This document shows positions 45,967-54,435 of a stretch of 64,000 nucleotides of DNA, piece by piece; the stretch's first letter is position 1; each line of letters opens with the position of its first letter. The position numbers were made by a program, and so were the translations under genes. The stretch is taken from NCBI RefSeq assembly GCF_010747415.1, contig NZ_JAAGNZ010000002.1, positions 1,488,001 through 1,552,000 on the forward strand. The letters run 5' to 3'. The stretch comes from Spirosoma agri (GTDB lineage: Bacteria > Bacteroidota > Bacteroidia > Cytophagales > Spirosomataceae). The notes under the pieces were generated by a model. It ran no database searches. It saw only the letters and a program-made list of their open reading frames with translations, and was not told the DNA's origin.

Positions 45967-46677
45967 TTAATTGGCGGTAACCGTGACGGCCTGCGCTGAG
46001 TTCATAACTGCGTTTTCGGCTTTCTGTTCGTTGGCCGCCCGAATCCGGCGCACAACCCGAACAATCAGCGGCACACCGATTACCGTAGGAATCAGCCACA
46101 CTACGATGGGCGGCAAAAAGTGAACATTGACAACCAGAAAGGCCGTCAATGTGGCCACGTAGCCCGCCGACATACCAATAATGTGTGAATAGAGCCAGTA
46201 CGCTTTGTCTTCGGGTGGAGTCCGGAACCGGTCGATGGTTTGTTTGACACGTACGAGGGCGATGCCACCGAACACAATCCCGACGGAACCAAAGAAATTT
46301 TGCCCGATCAACTGCCCGACTCCCCAACCCAGGAGGACCAGCGCGGTGATGCCCGCTCCAATCTGAATGCCCCAGTCTAGCGACGACACCTTACCATCAA
46401 TTGCCAGCCGTTTCCAGCGGAGCGCGCGATAGCCGGACAGAACCAGGTAAAAGCTGAAAAAAGCGATCATGAACAAAAAACTCAGGCTTTTCAGGTAAGC
46501 GACGACGACGGCTGTTACAAAGACTACGGCCATGCTGTAGGTGTAGTACCGGCCTGCCCGACGGTGGCGAGGACCTCCTTTTTTTGTGAGCATGGCTACG
46601 GGGCCGGCGAGTAAAGCAATTGTTCCCGCTGTGGCATGGACAATAATGAAGAGTCTGATAAATAGCGCGATAGACAT
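45967..46677 (-). CDS. DUF2306-like membrane protein
   Basis: 236 residues with six to seven membrane helices. N-terminus FIIVHATAGTIALLAGPVAML, then KKGGPRHRRAGRYYTYSM, resembling DUF2306 proteins (His-containing helix 1 and HRRAG loop, as in some heme-associated membrane proteins). Function unknown. Lies 17 nt upstream of the glycosylase gene. Confidence 0.75.
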   Translation of the reverse strand: MSIALFIRLFIIVHATAGTIALLAGPVAMLTKKGGPRHRRAGRYYTYSMAVVFVTAVVVAYLKSLSFLFMIAFFSFYLVLSGYRALRWKRLAIDGKVSSLDWGIQIGAGITALVLLGWGVGQLIGQNFFGSVGIVFGGIALVRVKQTIDRFRTPPEDKAYWLYSHIIGMSAGYVATLTAFLVVNVHFLPPIVVWLIPTVIGVPLIVRVVRRIRAANEQKAENAVMNSAQAVTVTAN

Positions 46678-46778
46678 GGGTTTGCTGGCTAAAGGGGGTC
46701 CAGAAATGAATGGACAAACCTAGACGTATCTATTTTCAGGGGCAATAAGCGCAGGTTATAAACTATTCCGTAGCGTTG

Positions 46779-46808
46779 TTGAGTAGGCTGGCTGAGACCG
46801 TATTTTTG
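46779..46808 (+). promoter_or_regulatory. Bacteroidota-type promoter
   Basis: TTG at 46779-46781, 19-bp spacer, TATTTTTG at 46801-46808. The ATG of the outer-membrane-type protein follows at 46835. Confidence 0.6.
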
Positions 46809-46834
46809 CCGTTTATCTAAAAACGAATCGATCA

Positions 46835-48139
46835 ATGAAGCCATTTTTAGGTCTCTTACTGGGAAGCAGTCTACTTGGTCACGTGGTTCGCGGTCAGGCT
46901 ATCGATACGGTTTATTCAGCCGCTTATTTGAAAAAAAGTACGTCGTTCGCCTGGCTGCATTATGGGGGTGATCTGCTGCACATGCCGGGTGGGCAGGCTC
47001 CTTATTCGGGCGGTATAACCAATTTTTCGGGCCGGGTGGTGCCTCGATTGACAATAGGTGGAATCCATTTCTGGGGGCACGCCGATATGTACGTAACCTT
47101 CCCGCTACCCGTCAGCATCGGCAAGCGACCCGCCGTGTTTGAGGAGAGCTCCTATAAAGAAGGCGTTGAAACGGGGCTTCGTATCTATCCCATTGCCTTA
47201 GCGCCCAATCGGCTGACCCCGTATGTCGGCATCTGCTTCAAGCGACAAGCGTACGGACAACAGGAGACGGGATCACCCAATGGCAAAGGATACCCCGAAC
47301 TGGATCGGTTCATTGCCCCGTTGCAGGCGGGTGTCACCTACACAACGAATCGATTTCACCTGACCGCCGGGCTTTATTACCAGGCGAACCGACACGCGAC
47401 CTATTTCTACACGCCGACACAAACGGGGCCGCTTACGTTCAATCCCGTAACTGTTAATGTGGGTCTGGTTCGCTACATCGATACCGACCGGTCGATGGCT
47501 AAAGCGGAGGGCGTTCAGCAGGAAAATATAAAAGCGTATATTCTTCGGAAGAACAAGAAGGAAAGCAGCTGGTACGTGGGCGTTGGGCCGTCGGTGGCGC
47601 TTCAGCTGAGTAAATCGTCGTATTTTAAAGAAAAGCATCCTTACCTGCACGACGACATGACCGGAGGACTGATGCCCGACCTGACCGCTGGCTATTATGC
47701 AGCTAAACCCGATCTGAACATCGGCGTATCGTATCGAACGATGGGAACGCATCTGATAGCTTATGGTACCGATATTCGCCTGCGGAGGCATTCGTTCATG
47801 CTGGAAGGCTACAAGTTCCTGTTCAATTACCTGGGATTTGTGCCCTACATTGGTCCGACGCTGGCGCTCGAGAGTTTGTCGGCTACGGTAGCGGGCGGGG
47901 CCGAGAACGCCCGGTACACACAGGTAAAACCAGCCATCGGGATCATTGCCGGGTGGGACATCCGCGTGACCAAAACCGGCTCCAGCCTGCTTCGTACCAA
48001 TCTACGCTATACGCCGGGACTGCGGCTCAACATCGGTAACGAGTCGATCAAGTTCGACCACCTGGAGTTCAATTTCATCCAGTACGTCCGCTTCATTGGT
48101 CGAAACCAGCTCTACAAACGATACAGCAACAAACGCTAG
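46835..48139 (+). CDS. Predicted outer-membrane beta-barrel protein, unknown function
   Basis: 434 residues. Signal peptide (LLLGSSLLGHVVRGQA), then alternating beta-strand segments rich in Tyr, Gly and Thr over the full length (YGGDLLHMPGG, GLRIYPIALAPNRLTPYVGI, AGLYYQANRHATYFY). Ends with aromatic-rich strands. No defined family recognised. Own promoter and terminator, so a single-gene unit. Confidence 0.7.
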   Translation: MKPFLGLLLGSSLLGHVVRGQAIDTVYSAAYLKKSTSFAWLHYGGDLLHMPGGQAPYSGGITNFSGRVVPRLTIGGIHFWGHADMYVTFPLPVSIGKRPAVFEESSYKEGVETGLRIYPIALAPNRLTPYVGICFKRQAYGQQETGSPNGKGYPELDRFIAPLQAGVTYTTNRFHLTAGLYYQANRHATYFYTPTQTGPLTFNPVTVNVGLVRYIDTDRSMAKAEGVQQENIKAYILRKNKKESSWYVGVGPSVALQLSKSSYFKEKHPYLHDDMTGGLMPDLTAGYYAAKPDLNIGVSYRTMGTHLIAYGTDIRLRRHSFMLEGYKFLFNYLGFVPYIGPTLALESLSATVAGGAENARYTQVKPAIGIIAGWDIRVTKTGSSLLRTNLRYTPGLRLNIGNESIKFDHLEFNFIQYVRFIGRNQLYKRYSNKR

Positions 48140-48161
48140 CATCCCGGAAACGGTCAAATAC

Positions 48162-48201
48162 AGCCGGGTTGTCGAATCACATTCGACAGCCCGGCTTTTT
48201 C
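48162..48201 (+). terminator. Intrinsic terminator
   Basis: 16-bp stem (48162-48177 with 48181-48196; one G-U pair), 3-nt loop, then TTTTT. Marks the left border of the biosynthetic cluster. Confidence 0.88.
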
Positions 48202-48237
48202 ATTGGTCGACAGATCGGGTGCATCAGTCGAAATAAA

Positions 48238-48268
48238 TTGAAACGCCCCCGTCAACACCCCACATTTG
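48238..48268 (+). promoter_or_regulatory. Candidate promoter of the biosynthetic cluster
   Basis: TTG at 48238-48240, 20-bp spacer, CACATTTG at 48261-48268 (TAnnTTTG with one change). About 30 nt ahead of the XRE regulator ATG, so it could start the long operon. Confidence 0.45.
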
Positions 48269-48304
48269 TATCATTCAAACACGAAAACAAACACATCTCC
48301 GCTC

Positions 48305-48556
48305 ATGAACGCAATTGCTACCAAACTCCGCAAACTCCGGGAGCTCTACGGTTATCCACAGGAATACGTAGCCTATCAGATGGGTATCAGCCAGGCCGCG
48401 TACAGCAAAAAAGAGAACGGGAAAACCGAATTATCGCTGACCGTCCTCGAACAGCTAGCCAGCCTGTATCAGATTTCGATGCTCGATCTAATCGCGCTGA
48501 GTCTGCCCGACCTGCTAATCCTGGCGATTCCGAAAACCATCCGCGCCAACTCCTGA
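48305..48556 (+). CDS. XRE-family helix-turn-helix regulator
   Basis: 83 residues. HTH_3 domain over most of the length (KLRKLRELYGYPQEYVAYQM, GISQAAYSKKENGKTELSL), followed by a short hydrophobic tail. First gene of the cluster, 49 bp ahead of the TPR gene, in the same direction as all following genes, so it probably regulates them and itself. Start at 48305; an upstream ATG (48266) would add 13 residues outside the HTH. Confidence 0.85.
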   Translation: MNAIATKLRKLRELYGYPQEYVAYQMGISQAAYSKKENGKTELSLTVLEQLASLYQISMLDLIALSLPDLLILAIPKTIRANS

Positions 48557-48605
48557 TCACGCCAATACCTTACCCGAATTTCTCATCTATAACCAACCAA
48601 TTTTC

Positions 48606-49286
48606 ATGAAAACCAAACAACACATCGGCACCTTCGTCGCAGCTACGTTACTTACGGGTTCAGTGGCAATGGCGCAACAACCTGGTCAATATCAGGCTGC
48701 AATGGGTAGTCTGCTCGCCCGGATGGACACGGTCGAAAGCGTAGCCGGGAACCTACAGGTTGCCAATGCGTTCACTCGCGTGGCCACCGCCGAAAAAAAT
48801 CAGTGGCTCCCTTTCTACTACAGTGCGCTCTGTACCGTACTGGCAGCTTTCGACGAAAAAGACATCACCAAAATCGATCCGCTCTGTGAGCAGGCCACGC
48901 AACTGATCAACGAGTCGGATCGGTTGTCGCCCAACAATACGGAAGTTTACTGCATCAAATCGATGATCGCGCTGGCGGGTATTAAAGTCAACATGATGAC
49001 GCGGGGGCTGGAAGGGATCACAACGGCGCAGGCAAATCTCGAAAAATCGCTCCAGCTGGATGAGAACAACCCGCGCGCTTATTTCCTGATGGGACAGCAA
49101 ACCTACAACACGCCCGAACGGCTGGGTGGCAGCAAGAAAGATGCGCTCGCCTATTTCGAAAAAGCCATTACCCTCTTCGAGAAACAGCGCGATCGGGCCA
49201 CGACCATCGACGTGAACTGGGGCCGTAAAACAGCTGAGCGGATGGCCGCTGTCTGCCGCAAACAGCTTCAGGTTGCCACCAAATAA
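48606..49286 (+). CDS. Exported TPR-repeat protein
   Basis: 226 residues. Signal peptide (FVAATLLTGSVAMAQQ), then helical TPR-like repeats (about 85-130; and 145-190 with SLQLDENNPRAYFLMGQQTY, split by a loop, and ALAYFEKAITLFEKQ). Likely a periplasmic scaffold. Similar proteins are common in Bacteroidota as stand-alone genes. Its link to the cluster rests only on position and orientation. Confidence 0.75.
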   Translation: MKTKQHIGTFVAATLLTGSVAMAQQPGQYQAAMGSLLARMDTVESVAGNLQVANAFTRVATAEKNQWLPFYYSALCTVLAAFDEKDITKIDPLCEQATQLINESDRLSPNNTEVYCIKSMIALAGIKVNMMTRGLEGITTAQANLEKSLQLDENNPRAYFLMGQQTYNTPERLGGSKKDALAYFEKAITLFEKQRDRATTIDVNWGRKTAERMAAVCRKQLQVATK

Positions 49287-49376
49287 GCACAAAGCCCTGC
49301 CGTGGGCCACGTCTGGCGACCCACCGTTCAACTACTAGCAAGTTCAAATAACCAACCTCTTCACCTGTTCTGTTTC

Positions 49377-50123
49377 ATGAAAAAGACTATTGTCCTGGTC
49401 ACCGGCGGTTCGCGCGGTATTGGCCGCTCTATATGCCTGTCGCTCGCCGAACACGGCTGCACCATTCTCTTCACCTACCTCAGCAACGAAAGTAAAGCGC
49501 AGGAGTTGAGGGACGAAATCAACCAAATGGGTCGGGGTGAAGCCTATGGCTACCGCTGCGATATGAGTCAACTGCCCGAGGTGCTGGACCTGGCCAAACG
49601 AATCAAGCGCGACGTGGGTTATCTCGATGCCATTGTCAACAACGCCGGAATCGTGGGGGATGGAAAACCCTTCCTGTTTGCAACCGATGAACACTGGTGG
49701 CACGTTATCCGAACCAACGTAGGCAGCGTAACCAATACCTGCCGGGTGCTGTTGCCCATGATGATTTCGCGGAAAGCCGGTCGGATTATTAACATCACAT
49801 CCTTATCGGGTCAGAAAGGAAACGCTGGCCAGTCGGCCTATTCAGCCTCGAAAGCCGCTGTGGTGACTTTCTCGCGGTCGCTGGCCAAAGAAGTAGGCCG
49901 GTTCGGGATTACGGTCAACTGCATTTCGCCGGGTCTGATCGACACCGACATGACGCGTGACATCAGCAATGAGTACGTAGCCAACCGACTGGTTTGGTCA
50001 CCCCTGAAACGCAAGGGCGGAGCCGATGAGGTAGCCAACTTCGTGACGTACATGATCTGCGATGCGCCGGGCTACATTATCGGCCAGGAACTCACCATCG
50101 ACGGCGGCCTGGGCGTGTCGTAG
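49377..50123 (+). CDS. FabG-type ketoreductase of the cluster
   Basis: 248 residues. Reduces a 3-ketoacyl-ACP to the 3-hydroxyacyl form. SDR motifs complete: TGGSRGIGRS, NNAG, catalytic Ser (NITSLSGQKG), YSASK, and FGITVNCISPGLIDTDMT. Start at MKKTIVLV (49377); the frame extends upstream but without family resemblance. It precedes the ketosynthase by 56 bp and with the KS, dehydratase and ACP makes up a reducing type II elongation set. Confidence 0.9.
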   Translation: MKKTIVLVTGGSRGIGRSICLSLAEHGCTILFTYLSNESKAQELRDEINQMGRGEAYGYRCDMSQLPEVLDLAKRIKRDVGYLDAIVNNAGIVGDGKPFLFATDEHWWHVIRTNVGSVTNTCRVLLPMMISRKAGRIINITSLSGQKGNAGQSAYSASKAAVVTFSRSLAKEVGRFGITVNCISPGLIDTDMTRDISNEYVANRLVWSPLKRKGGADEVANFVTYMICDAPGYIIGQELTIDGGLGVS

Positions 50124-50179
50124 CCCGCTCCGGGTCCATGCAGTTCAGCCGTATTTTTTCTTCCTAAACCCTTTTTCTT

Positions 50180-51397
50180 ATGGAACGTGTAGTCGTAACT
50201 GGCATTGGCGTATGCTGCTCAATTGGCCAGACAAAAGATGAGTTCAAAGATAGCGTGTACAACGGTCGGCTGGGTTTAAAGCCTATTGACGCGAAACGCT
50301 TTCCGACCGATAGTTCGTGCTACGCTAACAAACAGGCCTGTGTGCTCGATCAGGAATTATACGATCAGGTCGAAGCCTCTGATGAAACCGTGCTGACCTA
50401 TCTGGGCCACCGGGTCATTGCCGAAGCACTGAACGACGCGGGGCTGGTGCCGCAGACCGTTAATCCCCACCGGGCGGGCCTGTTCGTCGCAACCACAATT
50501 GGCGGTTCGTATGCCTTCATGGACTTCACCCGGAAACGGATTCGGGAAGGTATCGAGGGCGATGATTATGAGCTGCTCTTCAAAGCATCGACGCCGAACA
50601 TTACCGGCTCGCTCATGCGTCGACTCGGCTGGCGCGGTCCTTCATCGACCATTTCGACGGCATGTGCCGCAGGCACGAACTCCATTGGCCGGGGCTTCGA
50701 CTTTGTGTCCAGCGACCGGGTTGACGTAGCCATTGCCGGAGGTATCGACATCTTTACCGAGCTGAGTTTTGCCGGGTTCAATTCGCTGCAATCGCTGTCG
50801 AAGTCCATCTGTCAACCGTTTGACAAACACCGCGATGGCCTGACGCTAGGTGACGCGAGCGCCTTCGTCGTACTCGAAAGCCTGACTCACGCGCAGGAAC
50901 GGGGGGCTCGCATCTACTGCGAACTCAAGGGGTACTCGGCGAATAACGAAGCGCACCACCCAACGGCCCCCACACCCGACGGGAGTACCGCCTTCCTGAC
51001 CATGCAGCAGGCCCTGCGGCACGGGGGTATGACCGCCGATGATGTGGATTATATCAACGCCCACGGCACGGCAACGGGCGTCAACGACAGCATGGAACTC
51101 AATGGTATTGGGCGACTCATGGCCGACCGACCCGTCTACATCAGCTCGACAAAATCGATGATCGGGCACACGCTCGGCGCGGCTGGCAGCATCGAATTTA
51201 TCACCACGGCACTGGGCATTTACCACAGTTTTGTGCCGCCTTCCTGCAACGTGGGGGCCACGATGGTGGCCGATGACGGGCCAATCCACCTCGTGCGCGA
51301 CCGGGCCATCGATCAGCCGATCCGAGCTGCCTTATCCAACTCGTTCGGCTTTGGCGGTTGCATGGCTTCCATTGCTCTCCAGCGATTCGACAATTGA
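50180..51397 (+). CDS. Beta-ketoacyl-ACP synthase (active ketosynthase)
   Basis: 405 residues, thiolase fold, FabF type. Cys-His-His triad visible: STACAAGTNSIGRG (Cys), INAHGTATGVND (His) and STKSMIGHTLGAAG (Lys and His). Condenses malonyl-ACP with the growing acyl chain. Followed by a FabZ-type dehydratase and a second, degenerate KS, the arrangement of a KS/chain-length-factor pair in type II polyketide or aryl-polyene systems. Confidence 0.93.
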   Translation: MERVVVTGIGVCCSIGQTKDEFKDSVYNGRLGLKPIDAKRFPTDSSCYANKQACVLDQELYDQVEASDETVLTYLGHRVIAEALNDAGLVPQTVNPHRAGLFVATTIGGSYAFMDFTRKRIREGIEGDDYELLFKASTPNITGSLMRRLGWRGPSSTISTACAAGTNSIGRGFDFVSSDRVDVAIAGGIDIFTELSFAGFNSLQSLSKSICQPFDKHRDGLTLGDASAFVVLESLTHAQERGARIYCELKGYSANNEAHHPTAPTPDGSTAFLTMQQALRHGGMTADDVDYINAHGTATGVNDSMELNGIGRLMADRPVYISSTKSMIGHTLGAAGSIEFITTALGIYHSFVPPSCNVGATMVADDGPIHLVRDRAIDQPIRAALSNSFGFGGCMASIALQRFDN

Positions 51398-51423
51398 TTG
51401 CTCACGTCAACACCTTCTTTCCC

Positions 51424-51918
51424 ATGATCTCAGTAACCGTTTTTAATCAGATTCAGGCTGATCAGATCCGCCCTGAAGACCTGCTGCCGCATCGTCCGCC
51501 CATGCTGCTCATCGACCGGCTGGTCGACTACACACCCGGTCTGTCGGTCGAGGCCGAAACGATTGTCAAGCCCGACAATATGTTCTTCCAGGGGCATTTT
51601 CCGGGAGAGCCGATCCTGCCGGGTATCGTACTGGTCGAGATGATGTTTCAGGCGTGTGGCATTTTTGGCCGGCTCGAAGCCCTCAATCTGGTCGATGCCG
51701 ATTCGGCGCAGGCGGGTGTCTACCGACCCCGTTCCGGACGAGCCATCAAGATCGACAACATGACCTTCAATCAGCCCGTATTGCCGAATGACCGGGTAAC
51801 GATCCGGGCCGTGTTCGACCACAAGCTGCTCAACTTTTCGGTCTTCAAAGCCCGCGTAGACATCGACGGTCGCGGGCTGGCTGCCAAAGGAACAGTCACT
51901 GTACTTATTAACTCGTAA
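51424..51918 (+). CDS. FabZ-type 3-hydroxyacyl-ACP dehydratase
   Basis: 164 residues, single hotdog. LLPHRPPMLLIDRLVD and FFQGHFPGEPILPGIVLVEMMFQA (the latter over two motifs, GHFPGEPILPG and VEMMFQA) hold the catalytic His and Glu. Gives trans-2-enoyl-ACP. No enoyl reductase is seen in the cluster, so chains may stay unsaturated (polyene-like) unless the primary fatty acid enzyme acts. Start at 51424, 26 nt after the KS stop. Confidence 0.9.
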   Translation: MISVTVFNQIQADQIRPEDLLPHRPPMLLIDRLVDYTPGLSVEAETIVKPDNMFFQGHFPGEPILPGIVLVEMMFQACGIFGRLEALNLVDADSAQAGVYRPRSGRAIKIDNMTFNQPVLPNDRVTIRAVFDHKLLNFSVFKARVDIDGRGLAAKGTVTVLINS

Positions 51919-51932
51919 ACGCAAACCTGACT

Positions 51933-53177
51933 ATGAAAACCCAACCATCTGTAGTGTTGACCGGGGGTGGAGTCCTGTCCGGTCTGGGAGTCGGTATGGT
52001 GCCGTTCTGGAACGCATTACGCCGGAATGAGTCGGCCATAACGGTAAAAGAAACCTGGAATGTGCCGGATCTGGCGACCGACGAAGCTATCTTCTACGCG
52101 CCCTGTGCCGAGTTCAACCTGACGGAACACGTGGGAAGCCTACGGCCACCGTTGCCACTGCGGTATTCTCAACTGGCGATGGTGGGTTGCCGCCTAGCTA
52201 TCGATAACGCCGGACTGGACTTGGCGGGACTGGTGCCCGAGCAGCTGGGATTGATTCTGGACACGACCCTGAGTGCCAATGCAGCCGCCGAAGCCTTTCT
52301 GTACAAACTGTACATTGATGGACCGGCCAAGGTGAGCCCGTTCGTGTTTACCAAAACGACTACCAACTGCGCCCTAGGCGACGTGGCACGGGCGTTTAAA
52401 TTGAAAGGACCAAGTTCGATTCTGCTGGGCGAAAACAGCGTATGCTACGGCTACGATCTGATTCGCGACGGAAAGGCTGATGTGGTGATCTGCGGTGGTT
52501 TCGACGAAATTCGGGAGACAACGCTGCTGGCCAGCCGCCATCGGGGATACCTACCGTCGGTAACTGATCCGTCGGGTCAGCGACGTACATTCGCCGAGAG
52601 TCTGCGCGATGAGCAGGGCGTTATTGTCTATGGTGAAGGGGCGGCTTATGCTGTGCTCGAATCCGCCGAACACGCGCGTCGCCGGCAGGCTACGGTACTA
52701 GCCGAAATCGTTAATTATCAGGTGTCCGGGGATACCTCGTACCGCGATTTTATTTACGAACGCAGCGCCGATGATCTGGTCGATCACCTGACGGAGTTCT
52801 GCCAATACAGCCAGATTGATCCGTCGCGCGTCGAGTTGTTTATGGGTGGGGGCGGGCTGCCGTGGCACATCCGCAACTATGAAGCACCGGCCATTCACGA
52901 TCTCTGGGCGGATAGCTCCTTGCCCGCCTATGCAAATATCAAAGGCCATACCGGCGAAACCTTCAGCGCATCACCCATCATGTCGTTACTGGCGGGCGCA
53001 CTCTGTTTGCGCGATAATGTGGTGGTTGGTTCGGGCTATGACCCGGCCCAGACGGGTTTGCCGACCGTAGCACCGGAACACACCATCGATCGCGCTTTTA
53101 GATCCGGGACAACGGCGTTTATTCATTCGCTGCACGTTGGCGGCAACGCCGTGACACTGGCTATCCGAAAACCCTAA
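51933..53177 (+). CDS. Degenerate ketosynthase, chain-length-factor-like
   Basis: 414 residues, thiolase fold. The GPSS element is kept but the active-site Cys stretch is shortened by about five residues and reads LLGENSVCYGYDLI, with no TACAG. The first His motif is replaced by FMGGGGLPW. The second keeps IKGHTGETFSASP. Without the triad it is unlikely to condense by itself and probably forms the KS/CLF heterodimer with the upstream KS, setting chain length. 14 nt from the genes on both sides. Confidence 0.88.
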   Translation: MKTQPSVVLTGGGVLSGLGVGMVPFWNALRRNESAITVKETWNVPDLATDEAIFYAPCAEFNLTEHVGSLRPPLPLRYSQLAMVGCRLAIDNAGLDLAGLVPEQLGLILDTTLSANAAAEAFLYKLYIDGPAKVSPFVFTKTTTNCALGDVARAFKLKGPSSILLGENSVCYGYDLIRDGKADVVICGGFDEIRETTLLASRHRGYLPSVTDPSGQRRTFAESLRDEQGVIVYGEGAAYAVLESAEHARRRQATVLAEIVNYQVSGDTSYRDFIYERSADDLVDHLTEFCQYSQIDPSRVELFMGGGGLPWHIRNYEAPAIHDLWADSSLPAYANIKGHTGETFSASPIMSLLAGALCLRDNVVVGSGYDPAQTGLPTVAPEHTIDRAFRSGTTAFIHSLHVGGNAVTLAIRKP

Positions 53178-53191
53178 ATCAACTCTCCGGC

Positions 53192-54400
53192 ATGAACGCT
53201 TCAACGACGTTTCTGGACACCTACGGGACCACGTTTCAGCAGACCTACGAGCGCGCTTATCAGGAAGTGAGCGAGCGCGAAAGGCAGAAGAAGGTGGTCC
53301 ATCAGCAAAAGGATCTGCACTTTCTACGGGCTAACCTCAGCCATTTCTGCCCGAACGTACCAGCGGGGCAGCACGAGTCGATTTACCTGCGGCTGCTGAC
53401 AAATCACTGGCTGAGCGCGCGCAGTTTTCGGTACGTCGATTTTGGTTCGCTGGCGCACATGGCCATAAAGGGAGACGCTGACTTTCTAAAACCAACGGAT
53501 GCGCCCCGCCCGGCCCGCATATTCTGTACCTATCATCTGGGTGGTTACCGGGGTGTATTGGTTATGCTGCTCAACGCGGGCTACCCACTGACGCTCGTGA
53601 TCGACAGCCGGACGCTGAAGAGCCAGAAGGAGTACATCCGAACCGTATCGGCCCAGTTGAATCAGTACAATAATGCGTCGGCTTCCATCGAGCTGCTGGA
53701 CGCCGAAAGTCCGACGATTGGCCGGCAAATGGCGGGGGCGTTGCACAAAGGGCGGTCAATCATGATCTTTTTGGATGGCAACACGGGTGTGGGTGGCATC
53801 TACCAGCGCAATAGCCGTCAGTTGCGCGTTTCGTTTCTGAACCGGACCATTGTTTCGCGTACCGGCATTGCGATGCTAGCGCAGGCTACCCGTACGCCCA
53901 TCATCCCGATTATTTCGTACTATAAAACGGTTGAGGGCTGTGAACTGCCGCATTACGAGTGTCTGCCGATGATTGATTCGCGGTCGATTCCGGCAGCGGA
54001 CTTTGTCCGGGAAACGACCCAGCAATTGTATGACCTGCTGGCTGATTACGTGCGCCAATACGTGGATCAGTGGGAAAGCTGGTTTTACTTCCACAAATTC
54101 CTGGATTTTGATGCGCTTGAAACGCCACCCGCTGTTCGTTCTGCAGTGTCTGTACCGGGTGTGGCTTTCCTGTTCAATGACGAGCGGTACAGTTTGTTTA
54201 AACTCGATCAGGCTGGGTATCTGTTTGATCGTCAGACCTATCAGGCTTTTCCGTTAGCTGACGAATCGTTCCGGGCGTTGCATCAGCTGGAGCAGGGAAG
54301 CAGCGCTGAGTGCCCTCCGGAAGTGTTGCAACTCCCTAATTCGCTGATCGAAGGCTGGTGGGAACTGGGCGTTCTGCGCTCCATCGAGACAATCAATTAG
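53192..54400 (+). CDS. LpxL/HtrB-like acyltransferase with PqqD/RRE-like C-terminal domain
   Basis: 402 residues. About 100-310 is a lysophospholipid/lipid A acyltransferase-type fold (CTYHLGGYRGVLVMLLNAGY, IMIFLDGNTGVGG, TPIIPIISYY). The usual H-X4-D/E dyad reads HLGGYR, so the acidic partner is missing. The tail (about 320-400; VAFLFNDERYSLFKLD, GYLFDRQTYQAFPL, SLIEGWWELGVL) has the beta-beta-beta/helix layout of PqqD-like RiPP recognition elements. Could move an acyl chain from ACP to the precursor peptide or to an intermediate; this is inference. Confidence 0.75.
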   Translation: MNASTTFLDTYGTTFQQTYERAYQEVSERERQKKVVHQQKDLHFLRANLSHFCPNVPAGQHESIYLRLLTNHWLSARSFRYVDFGSLAHMAIKGDADFLKPTDAPRPARIFCTYHLGGYRGVLVMLLNAGYPLTLVIDSRTLKSQKEYIRTVSAQLNQYNNASASIELLDAESPTIGRQMAGALHKGRSIMIFLDGNTGVGGIYQRNSRQLRVSFLNRTIVSRTGIAMLAQATRTPIIPIISYYKTVEGCELPHYECLPMIDSRSIPAADFVRETTQQLYDLLADYVRQYVDQWESWFYFHKFLDFDALETPPAVRSAVSVPGVAFLFNDERYSLFKLDQAGYLFDRQTYQAFPLADESFRALHQLEQGSSAECPPEVLQLPNSLIEGWWELGVLRSIETIN

Positions 54401-54435
54401 TGCTGGTTCAATCCATCCATTCATCCTCGTTACTC

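Noticed and set aside
45950..46327. N-terminal extension of the 3-methyladenine glycosylase frame
   Set aside because: Overlaps the DUF2306 gene in another frame, low-complexity Arg/Cys-rich translation, no similarity to the family.
53192..54400. Ordinary lipid A lauroyl acyltransferase
   Set aside because: Altered H-X4-R dyad, PqqD-like extra domain and position within a biosynthetic operon argue against a housekeeping LpxL.
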